A stretch of 24,722 nucleotides of DNA from JAWVZS01 sp964507825 (GTDB lineage: Archaea; Thermoproteota; Nitrososphaeria; Nitrososphaerales; Nitrosopumilaceae), in contig CAZDQM010000011.1 in assembly GCA_964507825.1 (NCBI GenBank), forward strand, positions 1-24,722, in the 5' to 3' direction. The notes under the pieces were generated by a model. That model was not told where the DNA came from, did no database searches, and worked only from the letters and a program-made list of their open reading frames with translations. Positions 1 to 6,450 of this stretch are shown piece after piece. The translations under genes were made by a program, and so were the position numbers. How positions within the stretch are numbered: the first letter of the stretch is position 1; every line of letters begins with the position of its first letter.

Positions 1-1
1 G

Positions 2-67
2 CTTACAATACAAGAGTTTGCTCATGCCTTGAAATACTTTGAGATACACGGCTTGCTCGACGGTTAA
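2..67 (+). CDS. C-terminal tail of an unknown protein (5'-truncated by window edge)
   Basis: Frame 2 is open from the window edge for 21 codons and ends at TAA (65-67). The tail reads LTIQEFAHALKYFEIHGLL and then DG, which has the composition of a real C-terminal helix. Both other plus frames close sooner in this stretch. Too little is visible to name a family. It would be convergent with the S25e gene, leaving about 250 bp of 3' intergenic DNA. It could also be chance reading frame. Confidence 0.4.
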   Translation, partial: LTIQEFAHALKYFEIHGLLDG

Positions 68-143
68 CCTGCACGCTTGTTATTTTCTCTAGTACACCCT
101 GATTCTGAATGATGATCAGGTTGGCATTTGAAAATATTGGTAG

Positions 144-228
144 GTAACTGTTAACGCGGTTTTGAGATCATTTTTAGGCACAAGTTCAGGATATAATGCA
201 AAAATCTTGGTACGACGTTAACAGTTAC
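144..228. repeat. Perfect 13-bp inverted repeat with 59-bp spacer (IR1)
   Basis: GTAACTGTTAACG at 144-156 is repeated as its exact reverse complement, CGTTAACAGTTAC, at 216-228. The arms lie in the 68-321 intergenic stretch between the truncated first gene and the 3' end of S25e; no gene is otherwise visible there. The spacer contains an ATATAATG sequence (191-198). The role is unknown: RNA stem, paired regulator sites or a remnant of a small mobile element are all possible. Confidence 0.7.
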
Positions 229-321
229 AATAACTCTTCGTACTCATTTTCATATATCATCTAGTCTTCAAAAACTGTCATTGCCGGATGTTGACTAGTT
301 CAATCACACGTGCGGCCGATA

Positions 322-621
322 TCATGATGCTGGTTGATAAATATGATGTCCGCTATGGCCACTAACTCTTATGACTCGACCCTCTTTGGCCGCCTGCCTA
401 AGGTATGCATTTGCAGCCGAGATCTTTACCCCTGTCTGCCTTGCCAACTCTTGTACCGTGATGATCTTTGTGCCCTTGATTGCCTTGGAGGCCTGCTCTT
501 CGGTCAGTATCACTGTAATTTCCGCCTTTGCCGCTCCGCCGCCATCCTTGTCCTTCTTTTTTGATCCCTTGGAATCCCTCGACTTGTCTTGTGAGGATAG
601 TGGCTTGTTTTTCGTTCCCAT
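322..621 (-). CDS. rps25e: Small ribosomal subunit protein S25e
   Basis: The 99-aa protein has a lysine-rich, low-complexity N-terminus (about residues 1-30) followed by a winged-helix domain of the S25e family. The ending ITVQELARQTGVKISAANAY followed by the LRQAAKEGRV segment is typical. S25e is a eukaryote-like 30S protein found in Crenarchaeota and Thaumarchaeota and absent from most Euryarchaeota, so it is also a lineage marker. It stands alone here on the minus strand. The ATG at 619-621 lies about 29 bp downstream of a TATA-like box (646-653), fitting a leaderless transcript. Length and composition are normal for the family. Confidence 0.93.
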   Translation of the reverse strand: MGTKNKPLSSQDKSRDSKGSKKKDKDGGGAAKAEITVILTEEQASKAIKGTKIITVQELARQTGVKISAANAYLRQAAKEGRVIRVSGHSGHHIYQPAS

Positions 622-645
622 TTGACAGCTTTTAATCCAATCTAG

Positions 646-653
646 TTATAAAT
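646..653 (-). promoter_or_regulatory. TATA-like box of rps25e
   Basis: On the minus strand this reads TTTATAAC within an AT-rich stretch (643-660). Its centre is about 29 bp upstream of the S25e ATG. Confidence 0.55.
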
Positions 654-707
654 TATAAGAAATTATCGTTCTACCGTGTCATATGTGAAACCGTCAGAAT
701 AATCCAT

Positions 708-786
708 AGAGTTTATGCATAATCGTCTAGCTGATGAATTCCCATGGCACAAAATCAACCAGAAAATGTGATTACGCATAAACTCT
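708..786. repeat. 17-bp inverted repeat, one mismatch, 45-bp spacer (IR2)
   Basis: AGAGTTTATGCATAATC at 708-724 faces GATTACGCATAAACTCT at 770-786. The arms are reverse complements except for one base, and the first two spacer pairs could extend the stem as G-U wobbles. It lies in the intergenic region between the divergent rps25e and 70-aa genes. No ORF accounts for it. Confidence 0.7.
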
Positions 787-923
787 CATGCGTACAGCCA
801 ATCCTGTATATGCTTACCATTGATGATAAAGATACCTCCCGCGACAATCCTAATCTCCATAATTTACATCATGAATTTTTTACTATAATGTCTGGCAGGT
901 CAATTTTTTCTACTCTATTCCAA

Positions 924-932
924 CTATAAATA
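924..932 (+). promoter_or_regulatory. TATA-like box of the 70-aa zinc protein gene
   Basis: CTATAAATA, centred about 26 bp before the ATG at 954, is the clearest TATA match in the first kilobase. Confidence 0.6.
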
Positions 933-953
933 ACATTATCTACAACAAAACTC

Positions 954-1166
954 ATGGGAATCGTATCCAAGGGTGCAAAATGTAATGTGGGCGGTTGTGA
1001 CAATCCCGGAGCGCGCTCACTTAATACGTCCAAGGTGGAAAATGCAGGACTTCAGGTCGACTCTTACGGCAAAAAGACCGTCCTGTGCAAGGAACATTAC
1101 AAAGAGTACAAAAAAGAGACCAAGGACGATCGCGATCTTGAAAGGGCGCGTTTTGACCGGTTCTGA
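954..1166 (+). CDS. Small putative zinc-binding protein
   Basis: This 70-aa protein has Cys10, Cys15, Cys45 and His48 (C-x4-C-x29-C-x2-H), a plausible single zinc site. After it comes a highly charged C-terminal helix rich in Lys, Glu, Asp and Arg (about residues 49-70). The ATG at 954 sits 26 bp after a good TATA box, supporting this start. It is convergent with the deoxyhypusine synthase gene, with one base between the two stop codons. I do not recognise a named family. Small charged zinc proteins like this are common lineage-specific genes in Thaumarchaeota. Nucleic-acid binding is plausible but only inferred. Confidence 0.75.
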   Translation: MGIVSKGAKCNVGGCDNPGARSLNTSKVENAGLQVDSYGKKTVLCKEHYKEYKKETKDDRDLERARFDRF

Positions 1167-1167
1167 C

Positions 1168-2250
1168 TCATGCTTTTATGCTCATATCTTTGACTCCCGT
1201 GAAATAATCCACACTCAGCTTGTCATAATATGAGCCAAGTCTCTTGTACAACCTTTTTGGCCTCCTCTTCTCTTGGTTGCTTAGCACATAAAGGGCTAGG
1301 ATGGGAAATGCAATCGTTGCATCCGCGTATACCGTGACATTGTTACTATGCGCATCTTGGATCTTGCCCCAGCTCTTTCCCTCCTGCAATGTAGCGCCGG
1401 ACAGTCCCCCGGTATCCGGTCTCGCATCGGTAATCTGAATGATGTAATCCTGGCCGCCATCGTTTCTCCGAAGTATTTGATCAAGTAATGGTCCTGTCTG
1501 CTGTGCCATGTTTTTTGGAACCCCGCCACCTATCTCTACAATTCCGGACCTTTCTGAGTTGTACAAGATTGCCCCCTGCTCTAGCACCTCCCTGACAAAA
1601 TCCAAGCTATATACCCTGTCTTCTAGTCTGTGAATAGCTAGGTTGAGCGCAAGCGAAGAATCCTTTAGCGTCGATATGTATACGGGCACGTCATACTCAT
1701 AGGCGGATGCAACAAAACTCTTCTCAGGATGTTTTGATTCCTCCTTGCTCATCTTGCCCAGAAAGTTGCAAAATTCCGCCGTGGTAAACGGCCTGTCTAC
1801 AAACTTGTCCCTGTATAGCCTTTGAATTATCTGATCCTCGGCTTCCAATGTCTCATAGAATTTTATGTACACGTCACGGATCCTCACGATCTCATTTTCG
1901 TATAACTTCATGTCGTCTACATTAAAGTGACCCTGCCTTACGGGCAGCCCCCAGGCAAAATGATCCTCGTGGTATACGTTTGCACCGGTAGTGATCATCC
2001 AATCCACAAAGCCCCGCTCAATCAGCGTCTTGAAAATTCCACCAAATCCTACCGGGGTCATGGCCCCGGATACCGCAAGACAAACGGTCGCACCATCCCT
2101 GATCATCTTTGCATAAAGCTTTGCCGCCTCTCCTAGCTGCCTTGCATTGTATCCGGAGGATGCAAACACCTCGATCAGGCCCTCGATCCCCATCTTGGAA
2201 TCTAGTTCCACATGTGGAATCTTTTTTCCAGAGAATGCATGGCGATCCAT
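1168..2250 (-). CDS. dys: Deoxyhypusine synthase
   Basis: The enzyme transfers the aminobutyl group of spermidine to a lysine of translation factor aIF5A using NAD, the first step of (deoxy)hypusine formation. At 360 aa it has the usual family length. Family hallmarks visible are the SGAMTPVG segment (residues 61-68), ITTGANVYHED (86-96), the EIGGGVPKN segment (239-247), ITDARPDTGGLSGA (273-286) and SWGK (293-296). Lys296 aligns with the catalytic lysine of the human enzyme (Lys329, also in SWGK), so it should be active. The ATG at 2250 has a weak TATA-like box about 27 bp upstream (minus strand, around 2277). It is transcribed divergently from the next gene, with overlapping control regions. 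Confidence 0.93.
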   Translation of the reverse strand: MDRHAFSGKKIPHVELDSKMGIEGLIEVFASSGYNARQLGEAAKLYAKMIRDGATVCLAVSGAMTPVGFGGIFKTLIERGFVDWMITTGANVYHEDHFAWGLPVRQGHFNVDDMKLYENEIVRIRDVYIKFYETLEAEDQIIQRLYRDKFVDRPFTTAEFCNFLGKMSKEESKHPEKSFVASAYEYDVPVYISTLKDSSLALNLAIHRLEDRVYSLDFVREVLEQGAILYNSERSGIVEIGGGVPKNMAQQTGPLLDQILRRNDGGQDYIIQITDARPDTGGLSGATLQEGKSWGKIQDAHSNNVTVYADATIAFPILALYVLSNQEKRRPKRLYKRLGSYYDKLSVDYFTGVKDMSIKA

Positions 2251-2289
2251 CAGCTTTTTTCATATGTGCCGATACATAATAACTATGAC

Positions 2290-2664
2290 GTGCAGCTCAA
2301 GATCATCGGAGCAGATGACAGATTGAAGTTTGTAGATATCCCTGATCCCTCTAGGGTTGCACGGGAACCCTCCCGGATATCCCTGATCCTTGAAAACGCC
2401 CGTTTTCAGGAGCAGGAATTTGGAATATGCAGGGTTGAACTTCGTTTGTACCTAGAAAAGACTGATGAAAGGCTTGGGGATTACTCGCTAATTACCTCGG
2501 TAGTATATACCGACAAGGGTTCGATTGAAATGATTTATGACGAGGGATTCAGGGGGCAAGATTCGCTGGAACGAGCCAGTCGATTTTTAACTGCAAACCT
2601 AGGGGTATCTGGCCTCATCCTGAGATCCATCATTGCATTAAGGGAGGAACTCTCTGGTACATAA
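2290..2664 (+). CDS. Conserved-looking hypothetical protein
   Basis: The protein is acidic with alternating hydrophobic strands and no membrane segment or metal motif; I do not recognise a family. Clear coding-like sequence begins near QLKIIGADDRLKFVD and ends at TAA (2662-2664). The start is uncertain. ATG 2239 would overlap the divergent dys gene by 12 bp, and GTG 2266 lacks a TATA box at the right distance. GTG 2290 lies about 27 bp after a TTCATATG box, so I prefer it (about 124 aa). The frame stays open for 150 codons from 2212. The thrS promoter overlaps or immediately follows its stop codon. Confidence 0.7.
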   Translation: MQLKIIGADDRLKFVDIPDPSRVAREPSRISLILENARFQEQEFGICRVELRLYLEKTDERLGDYSLITSVVYTDKGSIEMIYDEGFRGQDSLERASRFLTANLGVSGLILRSIIALREELSGT

Positions 2665-2674
2665 CATTTAATTT
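2665..2674 (+). promoter_or_regulatory. TATA-like box of thrS
   Basis: CATTTAATTT is centred about 26 bp upstream of the thrS ATG at 2696, directly after the preceding stop codon. Confidence 0.5.
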
Positions 2675-2695
2675 CAAAATTTCCAGTGTGAAACC

Positions 2696-4555
2696 ATGCG
2701 CATCTTACAGCTGCATTGTGACAGTATGGACTATTCACCGATCAAAAAGGAGATAGAGTCCGCAGAAGAGATTGATGATCTGAGGCCCCGGCACCTAGAG
2801 GAGCTAGTCGTAGCATTCGTCGCAGTAGAGAGCGGCGACGATTCTTCCGTGGCACAAAATGCGATACTTGAAATAAAATCATCGATGAAAAAAATCGGCT
2901 GTAAAAAGCTACTCTTGTACCCGTACGCACACCTCAGCTCCAATCTTGCGGCCCCCTCCACGGCATTGTCCTTACTCGGACAAATGAGTTCATCTGCATC
3001 AGACCTTGAGGTGTATAGCGCCCCGTTTGGATGGACAAAATCATACCAGATACGTGTAAAGGGTCACCCGCTGGCTGAAAGCTCCAAGGTGGTGACTGGG
3101 GATGATACCGTGACAACTGAGCCAACATCCGACGCGCTAAGTGGCGAGTCGAAAATCAAGTCATACTGGAACATATTGTCTCCTGATGGGACGATGGTCC
3201 CACTTGAAGAGTTTGATTTTGGACGTCATGACAAGCTTGAAATCCTCTCCAAATATGAAGCGGCCAAAAAACGCAGCGTTGATGAACCGCCTGCGCACGT
3301 GGCCCTGATGAAAAAGATGGCGATTGCCGATTACGAACCCGCGTCCGATTCGGGCAACATGCGGTTTTATCCCAACGGGCGCCTGATCAAGTCTCTCATT
3401 GAGCGGTATGTAACAGATCGTGTAAGAGAATATGGGGGTTATGAGGTGGAGACGCCAATTATGTATGACTCGCATCATCCCAGCATGGAGAGCTACTTTA
3501 ACAGGTTTCCTGCAAGGCAGTACAATATCGATTCGGAGGGAAAGCAGCTCTTTTTGCGATTTGCCGCATGCTTTGGACAGTTTTTAATGGCAAATGACTT
3601 TCAAATGTCATACAAGAACCTGCCCTACCGTCTGTATGAGCTGACCCGGTACAGCTTTAGGCGTGAGCAATCCGGCGAACTTGTGGGTCTGAGGAGGCTT
3701 CGCGCCTTTACCATGCCTGACTGCCATGCATTCTGTGCGAACATGGCACAGGTTACAAGCGAGTTGAAAACGAGGTTTGATCTCTCAAAAAACGTGCTCC
3801 ATGAGCTTGGAATAAAAGATGACGACTATGAGATGGCAATCAGATTCACCGAGGACTTTTACAATGAAAACAAGAGTCTAATCCTGGATCTGGTCCAAAG
3901 GCATGGCAAGCCGGTCCTAGTTGAGATGTGGAAGGAAAGATTCTTCTACTTTGTGCTGAAATGGGAGTTTAACTATATGGATGATTCGGGCAAGGCATCT
4001 GCATTGTCCACAGATCAGATTGATGTTGAGAACGGGAGCAGGTATGGCATAGGATTCGTGGACGAAAACAACACGCACAAACACCCACTAATCCTGCACA
4101 ATTCACCAAGCGGTGCAATCGAGCGCATAATCTACGCACTCCTTGAAAACGCCTCTAGCGATGCAAGGAGGGGCAGGAAACCCCAGCTTCCATTATGGCT
4201 CGCGCCCACCCAGATCCGAATCATTCCGCTTACAAACGAGTTTGGGGAGTTTTCCAAGAATCTGGCAGACAGGATCTCACTTGAGAATATCCGGGTCGAC
4301 ATCGATGATAGGAACGAGTCCATTGGCAAGAGAATCAGGGAGGCAGAAAAGGAGTGGATAAGATACATTCTTGTCATTGGGAAAAAAGAGACCGCGTCAC
4401 AGAATCTGAGCATCCGTGACAGGAGCACCGGCGGCGTCCGCGAGCTCTCCTTTGACGGCCTTGTCGGTGAAATTCACGAGCAAACCCGAGGAAAACCATT
4501 TTCCGCACTAAACCTTCCATTATACCTTTCAAAGCGGCCGCAAATCATGGTGTGA
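2696..4555 (+). CDS. thrS: Threonyl-tRNA synthetase, archaeal type
   Basis: This cytosolic enzyme charges tRNA-Thr. Residues 1 to about 145 form the archaeal N-terminal editing domain, related to D-aminoacyl-tRNA deacylase, that removes misattached serine; His79 and Lys122 lie where editing residues are expected. The class II catalytic core follows (about 200-480), with motif 2 at YELTRYSFRRE (314-324) and motif 3 at SPSGAIER (470-477). Cys292, His344 and His468 match the active-site zinc ligands. The anticodon-binding domain occupies roughly 490-600. The length (619 aa) is normal for archaeal ThrRS. The ATG is 26 bp after a TATA box. The agmatinase gene follows after 4 bp, suggesting cotranscription. 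Confidence 0.96.
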   Translation: MRILQLHCDSMDYSPIKKEIESAEEIDDLRPRHLEELVVAFVAVESGDDSSVAQNAILEIKSSMKKIGCKKLLLYPYAHLSSNLAAPSTALSLLGQMSSSASDLEVYSAPFGWTKSYQIRVKGHPLAESSKVVTGDDTVTTEPTSDALSGESKIKSYWNILSPDGTMVPLEEFDFGRHDKLEILSKYEAAKKRSVDEPPAHVALMKKMAIADYEPASDSGNMRFYPNGRLIKSLIERYVTDRVREYGGYEVETPIMYDSHHPSMESYFNRFPARQYNIDSEGKQLFLRFAACFGQFLMANDFQMSYKNLPYRLYELTRYSFRREQSGELVGLRRLRAFTMPDCHAFCANMAQVTSELKTRFDLSKNVLHELGIKDDDYEMAIRFTEDFYNENKSLILDLVQRHGKPVLVEMWKERFFYFVLKWEFNYMDDSGKASALSTDQIDVENGSRYGIGFVDENNTHKHPLILHNSPSGAIERIIYALLENASSDARRGRKPQLPLWLAPTQIRIIPLTNEFGEFSKNLADRISLENIRVDIDDRNESIGKRIREAEKEWIRYILVIGKKETASQNLSIRDRSTGGVRELSFDGLVGEIHEQTRGKPFSALNLPLYLSKRPQIMV

Positions 4556-4559
4556 CATA

Positions 4560-5429
4560 TTGAGCTATCTTGACTTGTATTTCAGCAAAAATCCCCTCAT
4601 CACCGCATCCGGGCAGACTGATCCCGCGGCAACCGTATTTGGGATTCCGTTTGATTCGACTCACTCGTACCGGCCGGGATGTCGGTTCGGACCTGACGCC
4701 ATCCGTGACGCGTTTAACAACATAGAGATATTTCATCCTGATCTGCAAGTTGATCTGGAAGATTTCTACATTGAGGATCTTGGAAACACCACGCACACCG
4801 TGGTGGCCTCTGAAATGATCAAGATGGCGCAAAACATCGCCCGGGAATTGTCCAGACGAGGCCGCCAGCTGTTCATTTTGGGCGGCGAGCATTCCCTGAC
4901 CTGCGGAACATATGCCGGCTTTCCAAGGGAGACCGGATACATTGTGTTTGACGCACATTATGATCTGCGTGATCAGTACGCGGATGCCCGTCTGAGTCAT
5001 GCGTCATATTTGCGGCGAATTGTCGAGGATCGCGGAGCCGATCGCATAATACATGTCGGAGCCAGAGCGTTTGTAAAAGAAGAGCTTGCCTTTTTGCGTG
5101 AACATGATATACGCACGATAACTGACACGGACATTCGGAACGGAGACGGCCCAAGGATGGTGCGTGATGCCGTTTCCACATTTGATACTATTTATGCCAG
5201 CTTTGATCTGGACGTACTTGATCCCGCATTTGCCCCCGGTGTGGGTAATCCGGAGGCCGAAGGCGTCTCTTCGCGAGAGCTGTTTGACATGATTCGTTCC
5301 ATGAGTGATGCAAAATTGACCGGTGTTGACATCGTGGAGCTTGTCCCGTTGCATGACACGGGCGCGACTGCATCAATTGCAGCCAAAATCATGTCTACAA
5401 TCATTGCCATGAACGTTGCCAATGGTTAG
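4560..5429 (+). CDS. speB: Agmatinase (ureohydrolase family)
   Basis: It should hydrolyse agmatine to putrescine and urea, feeding polyamine synthesis. The binuclear manganese ligands of the arginase/agmatinase family are all present: His111 in GGEHS, Asp131/His133/Asp135 in DAHYD, and Asp216/Asp218 in SFDLDVLDP, with Glu260 near the C-terminus. The 289-aa length is typical. The best start is TTG at 4560, four bases after the thrS stop, so it is probably translated from the thrS message. A hairpin plus T-run follows its stop. Substrate is inferred from family; formiminoglutamase or arginase activity is not excluded, but archaeal context and spermidine-dependent deoxyhypusine synthase nearby favour agmatine. 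Confidence 0.88.
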   Translation: MSYLDLYFSKNPLITASGQTDPAATVFGIPFDSTHSYRPGCRFGPDAIRDAFNNIEIFHPDLQVDLEDFYIEDLGNTTHTVVASEMIKMAQNIARELSRRGRQLFILGGEHSLTCGTYAGFPRETGYIVFDAHYDLRDQYADARLSHASYLRRIVEDRGADRIIHVGARAFVKEELAFLREHDIRTITDTDIRNGDGPRMVRDAVSTFDTIYASFDLDVLDPAFAPGVGNPEAEGVSSRELFDMIRSMSDAKLTGVDIVELVPLHDTGATASIAAKIMSTIIAMNVANG

Positions 5430-5430
5430 C

Positions 5431-5458
5431 TGCACTTGACCATAGTGGCACTTTTTTT
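5431..5458 (+). terminator. Putative terminator after the thrS-speB pair
   Basis: TGCACT (5431-5436) can pair with AGTGGCA (5444-5450) with one bulged G. CTTTTTTT follows at 5451-5458. The position directly after the agmatinase stop fits transcription termination; in archaea the T-run itself may be the main signal. Confidence 0.5.
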
Positions 5459-5469
5459 CAGCCTTTGGG

Positions 5470-5477
5470 TTTTATCC
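5470..5477 (+). promoter_or_regulatory. TATA-like box of the 55-aa zinc protein gene
   Basis: TTTTATCC is centred about 24-25 bp upstream of ATG 5498. This supports that start rather than the in-frame ATG at 5465, which lies upstream of the box. Confidence 0.45.
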
Positions 5478-5497
5478 TAATTCCGGGGCAAAAAATC

Positions 5498-5665
5498 ATG
5501 GCTACTTTTCAAAGACTGGACTCTTGCAGGAACTGCGGCGATGAATTGGAGGTAAAGACGGCGTGTACAGTATGTGAACAACCCGAACATCTTCACTGTA
5601 CAAACTGCCATCATTATGTGGATGATCCCGTACATACCGAGTGTGTCATATTGAGGACGGCCTGA
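5498..5665 (+). CDS. Small multi-zinc-ribbon protein
   Basis: The 55-aa protein is packed with potential metal ligands: Cys10/Cys13, Cys23/Cys26, His31, His33, Cys34, Cys37, His38, His39, His46 and Cys49. That is enough for two small zinc sites (CxxC-CxxC, then H/C-rich CxxCHH). No membrane segment is visible. The start at 5498 is chosen from the TATA spacing. It ends 35 bp before the phosphatidyltransferase gene, whose TATA box lies in the gap. I do not recognise a characterised family; it resembles thaumarchaeal zinc-finger proteins of unknown role. Nucleic-acid or protein binding is inferred only. Confidence 0.7.
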   Translation: MATFQRLDSCRNCGDELEVKTACTVCEQPEHLHCTNCHHYVDDPVHTECVILRTA

Positions 5666-5671
5666 TCCCTG

Positions 5672-5680
5672 TTTTTATAC
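5672..5680 (+). promoter_or_regulatory. TATA-like box of the CDP-alcohol phosphatidyltransferase gene
   Basis: TTTTTATAC is centred about 25 bp before ATG 5701, indicating an independent promoter and favouring 5701 over the upstream in-frame start at 5641. Confidence 0.55.
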
Positions 5681-5700
5681 GTGAAAACCAGCGTTTTTTC

Positions 5701-6273
5701 ATGCTAAATAACATGCGGGAGCGCCTCAGGCCTGCCCTCGAGAGAATGGGACGTGCATTTGCGTCCACGGGACTGTCTCCAAACTTTTGGACCTGCACAG
5801 GCTTGGTGCTGGCATTTGCATCTGCCATCGCTTATGGCACCGGTTACGAGCTTGCATTTGTCGCTGGCGGAATACTACTTTTGATCTCCGGCTTCTTTGA
5901 TGTTGTCGACGGGCAGGTTGCGCGCGTCACCAAAAAAACATCCCAAAGAGGCTCGTTTTTTGATTCCATATCTGACAAGGTTGCCGAGGTTGCAATCTTT
6001 TTAGGAATCCTTGTCGGCGGATATGCTGAGCCGTATCTTGTGTTGCTGGCAGTCACACTCTCCTTGCTAGTCAGCTATGCGCGCTCAAAGGCCGAATCCC
6101 TGAATGTACGATTACAGGGGGTTGGAATCGGAGAGCGCGCCGAACGCCTGCTGGTAATAGCCATCATCGGTATGATTCCGGGACTGATGGAGATCGCCGT
6201 GATAATAGTAATCATAATTGCCGCAGTAACGCTAGTGCAAAGAACGATCCTTGTTGCAAAAAGCTTGGACTAG
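5701..6273 (+). CDS. CDP-alcohol phosphatidyltransferase (candidate archaetidylinositol-phosphate synthase)
   Basis: This integral membrane enzyme joins a CDP-activated lipid to an alcohol or sugar phosphate in archaeal phospholipid head-group synthesis. The family motif is complete: Asp67-x2-Asp70-Gly-x2-Ala-Arg-x8-Gly-x3-Asp88-x3-Asp92, with metal-binding aspartates. Hydrophobic segments surround it (about 32-65, 93-105, 110-125, 150-180), giving about six membrane helices. The length (190 aa) matches archaeal archaetidylinositol-phosphate synthases. The start at 5701 is set by the TATA box; an alternative ATG lies at 5713. The precise acceptor (inositol phosphate, serine or glycerol phosphate) cannot be decided from sequence alone. 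Confidence 0.85.
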   Translation: MLNNMRERLRPALERMGRAFASTGLSPNFWTCTGLVLAFASAIAYGTGYELAFVAGGILLLISGFFDVVDGQVARVTKKTSQRGSFFDSISDKVAEVAIFLGILVGGYAEPYLVLLAVTLSLLVSYARSKAESLNVRLQGVGIGERAERLLVIAIIGMIPGLMEIAVIIVIIIAAVTLVQRTILVAKSLD

Positions 6274-6412
6274 CAAATCGCATGTGATGCGCGGACTTGG
6301 ATACAAAATATCGTTTTAACAAGGACTGGAATTACACATGACTGGCAGAGGATGGCACCGCAGATCGGCGGCATAATACCTCGACTCCTCAACAGCCTCA
6401 AAACAAACAAAG

Positions 6413-6422
6413 GCTTATAATA
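6413..6422 (+). promoter_or_regulatory. TATA-like box of guaB
   Basis: GCTTATAATA, centred near 6418, predicts transcription starting near 6444. That is after the GTG at 6436 and just before the TTG at 6451, which decides the guaB start. Confidence 0.55.
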
Positions 6423-6450
6423 CATTTTCAAATCTGTGATAAGGGTTTCA

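Larger units (their letters stand above)
622..953. other. Intergenic region (332 bp) between divergent rps25e and the 70-aa gene
   Basis: It holds the rps25e promoter at one end, the TATA box of the 70-aa gene at the other, and IR2 between them. An open frame at 744-929 begins inside the IR2 spacer and its stop falls in the downstream TATA box; its composition is not protein-like, so I do not call it a gene. A structured non-coding RNA here is possible but not demonstrated. Confidence 0.6.

Noticed and set aside
97..120. C/D-box guide RNA suggested by CTGA next to TGATGA
   Set aside because: Only an internal D'/C'-like pair is seen; no outer C box or D box at the right spacing on either strand. 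The CCTGAT/ATCAGG hairpin alone is weak.
744..929. 61-aa open frame, plus strand
   Set aside because: It starts inside the spacer of the inverted repeat, its stop overlaps the next gene's TATA box, it has no promoter at the right distance, and its composition is not protein-like.
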